Below, piece after piece: positions 7,702 to 16,100 of a stretch of DNA of 47,961 nucleotides. The stretch lies in NCBI GenBank assembly GCA_004195515.1, contig PSPR01000004.1:1-47961 (forward strand), written 5' to 3'. The notes below the pieces were generated by a model. The model made no database searches, was not told the DNA's origin, and was given only the letters and a program-made list of their open reading frames with translations. This DNA comes from Methanobacteriota archaeon (GTDB lineage: Archaea; Thermoplasmatota; Poseidoniia; Poseidoniales; Poseidoniaceae). Position 1 is the first letter of the stretch. Each line of letters starts with the position of its first letter. Made by a program: the position numbers and the translations under genes.

Positions 7702-9997
7702 GACTGGCCCAATAACTCTCTTGACGAATCGCGTCCATCGCACAAATCGCAGCCATATTAACGATGTGCCTCACGCCATCTGAGCGCGCCAATAACTGAA
7801 CCGGTTTGCCCAATCCTTCCAAAATCGGGCCTGTCATATCCGCATCACCGAGTTGTTCCAATAATTTGTAAGCAATGTTTGCACTTGCTAAATTCGGGCA
7901 AATCAACACGTTCGCTGGACCGTTGAAATCCATGAATGGATATTCCTTTTGCACCTCTAAATCCAGTGCGGTATCGGCTTGCATCGGCCCATCGACAATC
8001 ATATTTGGGTCTAATTCCCGAGCTAATTCAACCGCATCTTCAATCCGCTCTGAACGCTGGGCTCTGCTGCTACCAAAGTCGGAAAACGATAACATTGCAA
8101 CCTTCGGTTCAACCCCAAATCTTCGGGCGACTTTTGCGGTTTGAACCGCGATCGCTGCGAGGGTTGTCGAGTCGGGATAAACGTTAACGGTAGCATCACC
8201 CAAGAAAATTAATCTGCCTTTTACCACCATCATATAACAGCCGATGGCACAATGACTATCATCATCGCTTCCAATCACTTCTAAACAAGGCTTCAAAACA
8301 TCACCATAATTTCTGGTAACTCCGCCAAGGAATCCATCAGCATCACCTGCAACCACCATTTGGGCTGCAAAATATGGTCGGGATTTGAGCAATCTTTGAG
8401 CATCTACCGTGGTCATGCCTTTTCGGCATCTGTTTTGAAATAAGGCCTCGGCATATTCGCCGGTGCGGCGGGAATCGTACCTTGGGTTGATGACTTCGTA
8501 TTCGAATTCTAAATGTAACTCTTCAACAATCTTCGAGATGGTTTCGACATTGCCCAATAAAATCGGTTTGCAGATTTTTTGTTCGACTAATTGTGCTGCT
8601 GCACGGATTACTTTTTCGTTATCGCCTTCGGGAAATACGATTCGTTTTCCACGACCTTTTACCTGGTTGAAAACGCCTCTCATCACCGAATAAGACATTC
8701 CTAACCTCGCTTCTAAGGCCTCACGGTAAGCTTGTTTGTCGAAATCTTTTGGCTTGATGGCTGCTACTCCTTCGTTGACTGCGGCTTCTGCCACATCTGA
8801 AGCCTCCCAAATTAAAACACGTCGATCAAAGGGTTTTGGAATGATGTAATTCGGCCCATATTCCATCGTTTCGCCTTGGTATGCTAATGCGATATAATCC
8901 GGAACTGCTTCTTTAGCAAGATTTGCCAAAGATTTGGTTGCTGCCATCTTCATGCCTTGGGTGATATCGGTCGCTCTAACATCCAATGCTCCTCTGAATA
9001 TGTATGGGAATCCAAGAACATTGTTTACTTGATTTGGAAAATCCGAGCGCCCAGTCGCGATAATCGCATCGTCCCGAACCGCCAAAACCTCGTCAGGCAT
9101 GATTTCAGGGGTTGGGTTTGCCAAGGCGAAAATGATTGGTTTGGGAGCCATTCTTTCGACCATTTCGCCAGTGACTAAGCCTCCTCTGGATAGTCCTAAA
9201 AGCACATCTGCACCAACCAACGCATCACCGAGTTCTCCATCTGAATGGTCGGCAGCGAACGGTGCTTTGTATTGGTTAACATCTCCTGATTTTAAACGAG
9301 ATTTTGTTATGATTCCTTTGGAATCAACCATCAATATATTTTCTAGTTTTACCCCTAAAGCGACGTAATGAGTTGCGCAAGCGATAGCTGAGGCTCCTGC
9401 TCCAGATACTACGACTTTCAATTCCGACAAAACTTTGCCTTGGATTTCTGCCGCATTGAGCAACGCTGCTCCTGAGATAATAGCGGTTCCATGCTGGTCG
9501 TCATGCATGACTGGAATATCGGTCGCCTCAGCGATTCGCCTCTCGATTTCAAAACATTCTGGGGCTTTGATGTCTTCGAGATTGATCCCGCCAAAAGTAG
9601 GAGCGATATTGCAAACGGTCCGGATGAATTCCTCTGGATCTTCAGTATCGATTTGAATATCAAATACATCGATATCGGCGAAGGTTTTGAGCAACAAGCC
9701 CTTCCCTTCCATAACCGGTTTACTGGCCAAAGCACCGATATTTCCCAAACCTAATACCGCGGTTCCATTGGAGATTACCGCGACCAAATTTCCTTTAGCA
9801 GTATAGCGATAAGCATCCTCTGGCCTCTTGGCGATTTCCAAGCAAGGGTAGGCTACGCCGGGGGAGTATGCGAGCGATAATTCGTGGGCGGTAGCGTGAG
9901 GTTTTGTCGGAACGACCTTGATTTTGCCTTTTGGCTCTAATTCATGATAGGCGAGGGCCTCTTTTTTGAGGGCGCGCTCACGCCTGCTCTCGGTCAT
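7682..9997 (-). CDS. maeB: NADP-type malic enzyme fused to phosphotransacetylase domain (MaeB type)
   Basis: This 771-residue protein is the MaeB architecture. The N-terminal malic enzyme (about 1-430) decarboxylates malate to pyruvate, and a phosphotransacetylase-like domain follows (about 430-771). The first domain shows SLAYSPGVAYPCLEI, FADIDVFDIQIDTEDPEEF, the GGINLEDIKAPECFEIE metal/substrate region, MHDDQHGTA, and the nucleotide-binding VSGAGASAIACA. The second shows RGVFNQVKGRGKRIVFPEGDNEKV and ANVLICPNLASANIAYKLLEQL, typical of phosphate acetyltransferases. In bacterial MaeB this domain regulates through acetyl-CoA and is usually catalytically silent. The ATG at 9997 is preceded by GGAG; that ribosome-binding site is partly inside a predicted leader hairpin (10003-10027). 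The gene is divergent from the giant surface protein. It links the C4-acid pool to pyruvate and supplies NADPH. Confidence 0.92.
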   Translation of the reverse strand: MTESRRERALKKEALAYHELEPKGKIKVVPTKPHATAHELSLAYSPGVAYPCLEIAKRPEDAYRYTAKGNLVAVISNGTAVLGLGNIGALASKPVMEGKGLLLKTFADIDVFDIQIDTEDPEEFIRTVCNIAPTFGGINLEDIKAPECFEIERRIAEATDIPVMHDDQHGTAIISGAALLNAAEIQGKVLSELKVVVSGAGASAIACATHYVALGVKLENILMVDSKGIITKSRLKSGDVNQYKAPFAADHSDGELGDALVGADVLLGLSRGGLVTGEMVERMAPKPIIFALANPTPEIMPDEVLAVRDDAIIATGRSDFPNQVNNVLGFPYIFRGALDVRATDITQGMKMAATKSLANLAKEAVPDYIALAYQGETMEYGPNYIIPKPFDRRVLIWEASDVAEAAVNEGVAAIKPKDFDKQAYREALEARLGMSYSVMRGVFNQVKGRGKRIVFPEGDNEKVIRAAAQLVEQKICKPILLGNVETISKIVEELHLEFEYEVINPRYDSRRTGEYAEALFQNRCRKGMTTVDAQRLLKSRPYFAAQMVVAGDADGFLGGVTRNYGDVLKPCLEVIGSDDDSHCAIGCYMMVVKGRLIFLGDATVNVYPDSTTLAAIAVQTAKVARRFGVEPKVAMLSFSDFGSSRAQRSERIEDAVELARELDPNMIVDGPMQADTALDLEVQKEYPFMDFNGPANVLICPNLASANIAYKLLEQLGDADMTGPILEGLGKPVQLLARSDGVRHIVNMAAICAMDAIRQESYWASLNPSDQ

Positions 9998-10002
9998 TTC
10001 AA

Positions 10003-10027
10003 CGTCTCCGAAAGCCTACTCGGGACG
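10003..10027 (-). promoter_or_regulatory. Leader hairpin of the malic enzyme gene covering its ribosome-binding site
   Basis: Read on the minus strand, CGTCCCGA pairs with TCGG-A-GACG around an eight-base loop, giving eight base pairs with one bulged A. The GGAG ahead of the ATG at 9997 falls in the 3' arm. A TATA-like CGTATACTA at 10053-10061 would place transcription start near 10031, so the hairpin would form the beginning of the mRNA. This is a by-eye fold and could be chance. Confidence 0.35.
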
Positions 10028-10050
10028 AACTCGGGTTTGACCTTTGTGTG

Positions 10051-10066
10051 GTGTAGTATACGACAC
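10051..10066. promoter_or_regulatory. Imperfect palindrome over the TATA-like box of the malic enzyme gene
   Basis: The 16-base sequence GTGTAGTATACGACAC is symmetric about a central GTATAC, with matching GTGT and ACAC ends and a single mismatched pair. It overlaps the TATA-like element that best fits the minus-strand malic enzyme promoter, so it could be an operator. It is also about 110 nt ahead of the plus-strand surface protein gene. No regulator gene is nearby, and only symmetry supports this call. Confidence 0.3.
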
Positions 10067-10146
10067 CGACTACATTAGAGGTGGTTTGAACCATTCCAAA
10101 ATGGTGGTATAATGAATCGGGTTTTGGTAACAGGAGTGCATTTGAT

Positions 10147-10156
10147 TGATATATCA
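10147..10156 (+). promoter_or_regulatory. TATA-like box for the giant surface protein; predicted leaderless start
   Basis: TGATATATCA is centred about 25 nt before the ATG at 10177. Archaeal TATA boxes sit about 26-27 nt before transcription start, so the mRNA would begin at or beside the start codon. No Shine-Dalgarno sequence is seen directly ahead of the ATG, which fits a leaderless transcript. Confidence 0.5.
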
Positions 10157-10176
10157 TTGAATTTGGATAGGACTTC

Positions 10177-13100
10177 ATGACCACCGAAAACAGGGCCTGT
10201 GGCCCTGCAAATCCTGCGCCAAGAGCAGTCTTCTTGACCATGCTAATGCTACTGTCATCAATCGTCCCAATTTTGACAACCTCTGCCCAAGATGGGCCTC
10301 AAAATGGCAGTTGGGCCAAGGAGGGTTCTCACGATACCGGTTGGGTACAACTCGATGCGACAGGAGCAGATTCCATCAATGGAATTCCTGCGATGGTCGA
10401 TTGGACTATCGAGTTTGCCCCAGGAGCAACATTGGATAATTTGAGTTTTGAAATAATGGTCGATGGTGGCAATGGAATTTCAATTCAAGAACCACTTTTG
10501 GTTTCACCTGATACCGGTTTGACCTTGTTTGATTGGCGCGGAAATGGCTGGCTTGGTCAAACAGAAAGCTTCGATGGAAATAACCCTCATCAAGGCCGGC
10601 TTTCTCCAACTTCTGATGTTGGGGCTACATTCACTTTACCCGCTGGAACCGAGATTACAGATTTGGTTATCGAAGCCCTTGCACCAGCAGATCCTGTCGT
10701 TGCTCTGAAGCCAATCGATTTATCGATTCAAGATGCCGTTCCTCATCCGGTCGATGGCCGATTATACGCGGCTGTTGGTGATACTTTGGTAATGCTAGAT
10801 GCTAATTCAAATCCAAATATCATCGATATGGTTCGATTCGAAAATAGTGACGGAATCTATGATCTTCATATCGATGTATCAAATAACAGAATTTTGGTCC
10901 TAACCGTATCCGAAGGAATCCAAGCTGTTGACCTTTCGACCACTGAAATTCTAACACCCTTAGCTGCTGAACCAATGGGTGGCACTTTCTCCCAAACCAT
11001 TATCACCGCAAATGGCAATAATTATGCGATGAGCGAGAATGGACTTTGGATTCTCAATAGTGCTGGATCCGGTTGGACTCTCGAACAAGCGAGTAATACA
11101 ACCGACTGGCCGGTAGGCACCCCATGGAAAACTATCGAGCACAATGGCGTTCTCTATGTTTCACTTGTCGGTGGAGGAGTCGGGAGATATGATACTTCAA
11201 CCTCAACGACCCTTAGCCATTGGTCGACCGCCAATAACTTACATTCTGATTATATCAGTGACTTTGTAATCGCTGGCTCTTGGTTATTGATCTCCTCTTG
11301 GGATGCTGGAATCGCCCGCCATGATGTCAACGGAAATTTCTGGCTTGCTACATGGACGAGTTCTAATTGGCTTGCTTCAAATGTTGTTCAAGGTATGACA
11401 GTAGTTGCAAACCAGGTCGATATATTGGCTGGAGATGCCGTCCAATCCTACGATACTACATCCGGCTCATTTACTGCAAGAACCAACTTGGTAAGCCTTG
11501 GTCAAATCAACGATGGCGAGGATATTTTACTTTGGCCTGCTGGCGGTTCAAGGGCGCCAGCGACCGATCAAGTACTGGTCACGGATGGCCATGCGGTCTT
11601 TGGAATTCTAGAACCTGGAAATACTCCATTTTATGCTGGCGACCTCATTATTGGCAGCGGCCCTTCAAACGGGGATATGTCTGATGCATTGGAGATAAAT
11701 GGCATAGTTTATGTTGGAAGCGAAGAAGTTCTTGACCGATATTCGATAAGTCAATCTCGTTGGCTCGCACCGGTTGAAATAGGAGATATCATCACTCGTC
11801 TAGCTAGTTCTGGAACTGATATCATCGTCGCCACCGATGGCGGCGGTGTTCATGTCGTTGCGAACGGAACCATCATCGAAAGTTATGATGACACCGATGG
11901 TTTGCAAGCGAATCGAATCAAATCCATCGATGCACAAGGCGATCTCATCGCCTTGGTTCACTATAGTCATGGGATGGCGCTAATCAATCGTACAACCTCA
12001 ACCATAACCACCTATGCTCAAGGTGATGCTGCGCTTCAAACAAACGCACTCGAAGACATTGCACTCTTGGGCAATATTGCCTATATCGCAACCGCTGACG
12101 AAGGCTTAGCTCGTTACGATATCGCAAATGACACTTTTCTTGGATCGTGGCGCTCAACCGGTATTGACGGAGTAGGAGAAGCCCCTATTACCATTAGTGG
12201 AGATATCGTTTATCTTGGCCTACCTGGATATGGAGTCATCAGGAAAAATATAGTGACCGACCAAATCCTCGACCCTCTTAGAGCGGGTGCTAACGGCCGC
12301 GGATTGCCTTCTAGCCAAATCTATGCTCTCCATACCCTCGGAAATGGCGATGTATTGATCGGCACCAATAATGGGGCAAGGGTTTGGGATGGAAGCAGTT
12401 TTCACACGGTTAGTTCCGGAAATGGTTGGCCTCGCCCGACAACTTTCATGGACTTCGTCGACGACGGCACAAATTTCTGGGCTGCAACAAACGCTGGTGT
12501 TTGTAAATTCAGTATTTCATCTCGACAATTAGATGATTGTATTAATCAACAAGATGGGCTTGGAAATACTTACACCACATCAATCGACATGGATGGAACC
12601 GATATTTATGCTGCAACTTGGGCAAGTGGATTATCCATTATCGATACCACTAGTGATACGGTTACCGATAATTGGGAATCTGGCGGAACCACTAACCGCG
12701 CCTTGGTAGAGGTGATTGGTGATGTTGCTTATCTCGGACTTTACAATATCGGTATTGCACGATATGATTTAACCACAAATGAATGGCTGCCTATTTGGGA
12801 TGCTAGTTCAAGTGGTTTACTCCAAGGCGATGAGATTACAACAATGCATTTGGGCCGGTATGCTGACCAATTATGGATTGGAGGAGATTTTGGTTTCCAA
12901 GTTATCAACGTTTCAGCTGGGACCGAAGTAGTTCACATCTCTCAAGATAACTCGATGTACAGTGGATCCGATGATCCATACCAAATGGTCATCGCAGGCA
13001 ATACGGTTTACTATCACGGATTATATTATCAGGGCGATGAGATTCATCGAATCGACTTGGATAACCTGAGTGCAATGTCCTCCCTCGATGCAGGAGCACA

Positions 13101-16100
13101 ATTCGGTGTCGGTTCGTGGATGTATGGAATGTCGGCTGTTAACGGGGTTCTATATGCTGCAGTCGAACCATCTTGGAACCAAAATGGCCAAGGCGGAATC
13201 GCCACCTATAACTTGACCAACAAATCCTGGGGGCCAAATATCGACCCAACCGGCGAGGTAAATATAGTTCAATTATACACAGATAATTCCGGCAACCGCT
13301 GGATTTCGTGGGGCGAAGCATCGCTTGAACTCTATGATTCAAGCGGTATTCTTCAAGGTGAATGGGATTCCGATGATCTCGATTTACCTATTAGAGAAAT
13401 TCTCGAATACGATGGCGAAGTCTTGTTTGCAACCGAAGAAGGCGTCGCTCGTTACGATTCCAATAGTAGCCAATGGCTCTCGACATGGACACCAGGAAAT
13501 GGTTTAGATTCCTCGTTCGAAGATGTCATCTACGGAATGTGGACCGACGGCGCTGACCTTTGGGTCGGAAGCGCCCGCAGCAACGGCTGGCAAGTCAGGG
13601 CAGAGATTGGAGTTTTGGATAGTTCTGGTAATTGGACGGTATACTCCAATGGTGGAAATATCCCCGCTGGGTACCCGACTTCTTTCGTTGAATGTGCTGG
13701 AATAATTCACATTGCGATGAATAATAACTGGAATGGAGGAGTTGCGAGATTTGACATCGCAAATGATACTTGGCTCTCTGCTTTTACCCAAGGTAATAAT
13801 GGATTAGCCGATGATACCCCTGGCGCGGTCACCTGTGATTCTCAAGATATTCTCTATGTAGGATATTATGCTGATGACCAACCAATTTCTCGTTTCAATT
13901 ATAATACCGGCCATTGGATTGGCGATATCGATCAATCTTCCCATGGTATATCCTCGGACCGAGTCTATTGGGATAGCTTAGCGTGGGGTGGTGGTCGATT
14001 GATGATTGGCCACGGCGTCGGTTCAACCGGTGGTTCTGGAAACGGTGGTAGCGAAGGCGGATTTTCAACATTGACCGCGAGCGGAACCAGTGCTAGCCAA
14101 GCGAGCGTCCAAAAGGTTGGAGCTGCGGTTACAACTTGGGAATTCTCTGGCACAACTTGGCTTTACGGTCAAGCGGGTGGAGCTACTGGTTATTCTCACG
14201 TTGATGAAATAAGTCAATTGGGAATAAATACTGTCAATTCTTTACCGGGGTTGGTAAATGGCGAGATTCAAATGTTTGATGGAAATTCCACTCATATTTG
14301 GGCCGCGACCGGCAATGGAAATTCCGCCGGCGGCCTACTCGAGGGCACTTACTTGCCAAATGGAAGCATAGAATGGACTCGAGGTTGGAGCGCATATGGT
14401 GGCCAAATCGTCGATATCGAATTGGTCGGTGATATTCTTTACACATCGGTTCAAGGTGTTGGGATGATTTTGATCAATTTAACCTCTGGAGTCGCTGCAC
14501 GAGCTCAAAATGGTTTCCATAATTACCCAGACCAAATCGTTCGCTACGGTGACGATTTGGTCATTGGGCTAGAAGGAACATGGTCGACATCAGCGGGAGT
14601 TCAGATATGGAATACTACTCAAATGGGCTGGACTGGCGGTCGATTGCTTGCTGGTTTACCCTCAAATGTTGTAACCGGTGTCGAATTCACAACCGGTTAT
14701 ACTTACATCGCCACCTCAAGTGGTTTGGGAGTATTCAATTTGAGTTCAAACGATTGGGATAATCCTCTTACCACAATGGATGGTTTATCGTCAAATGTCA
14801 TCAACGATGTCAAAGTCGTCAACGGGAAACTGCTCCTAGCAACACCGATCGGACTCGATGTTATCGATTCCAATGGAATAACTACTCTGACCAGAGCCGA
14901 TGGACTGCTCGGAAATTCGATCGACCAAATTTTGGTCGTTGCTAACGATATTTACCTGAGCCACGATGGTTTGGGTTCGGAAAGACCTGGATTTAGCATT
15001 GGAGATGGGTCGAATCAAACCATTTCATTCATCGCTCATCAAATCGACCAATTACCTTCCAATACCGTTCTTGCTTTAGCCTCGGATTATCGAGGATTAT
15101 TCATCGCTACCGATGAGAGTCCAATGATTTTCTGGAATCGAAGTTCCAACCAACATGAGATATTCTTGCCTTGGAATTATTTCACCGGCTGGCCAGTTCA
15201 AAATATGCGTTCGAACGCTGACCGATTGGTCGCGGTAGGAGCCAATGGAATTGCGGCAATCGATTGGGCAACCCCTTCGAATTTCGCATCGTTCAATACT
15301 TGGGCTCAAGGCATTACCGGGGCGACTGGAGCAAGCTTTGTCGGCGCAAATATTTGGATTTCAACCGATGATGGCTTGAGAGGATTCTTCCATCCAAGCC
15401 ATGAGGAAAGAGAATCTTCCTCAATGCGTAGAGCTCATCCTCTCAGCATCGGCTTCAACAATGCATTTACCGATGTAACCAATATGACTCATCCTGGCAT
15501 GGCCATCGTATTGGTCGATGCTGCGAATGCGGTGACGCTATCAGACGATGGTACTACTGGGCCGCACGGAGTATTGATGCAAACCGTTCCTCTAACACTA
15601 TCCTCTCCTGTATCCGGAGCTGCGACTTGGGTTCAACTGAATTCATTATTGTGGAATTCAACCCTCGATATTTCAAACGCGAGCAATCTGATGACAAATA
15701 TGCAATATATCATCGATAATGGACGAATAATCAATGGAACAAATTACATCACTTTGAGATTACAATCTCCAAGCAACGGAAGTTTGTGGGTTAAATTAAA
15801 TTATGATTGGCACCGTTCTGAAACCCCTATTCAAGCGATCTCATTGTGGGATAGACCTGATGATGGCGGACAAACTTTGGTAGCAAATTGGACACAGGTG
15901 AACGATGATGATTTCGCATCGTACGTCGTTTATCTTAACGAAGGTCCTTGGGCAACTCAACCGAATGTCGTCGATCTCCAACCATTCCAGCCCGATGCCG
16001 CAATCGGTATCTCCTCAAGATTACAGACTGAAATCTCCACTATAGGCGGTCAGCCACTTCAAGATGGCGTCGATTATTACGCGGTCGTCGTGGTAAAATA

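Noticed and set aside
7231-7743. Open frame of 170 codons on the minus strand.
   Set aside because: It lies antisense over the FGE-like gene and the end of the malic enzyme gene, has no recognisable motif, and the product looks like random translation.
9999-10241. Possible small gene on the minus strand between malic enzyme and the giant protein.
   Set aside because: It overlaps the promoter region and the signal-peptide code of the large gene; no family features.
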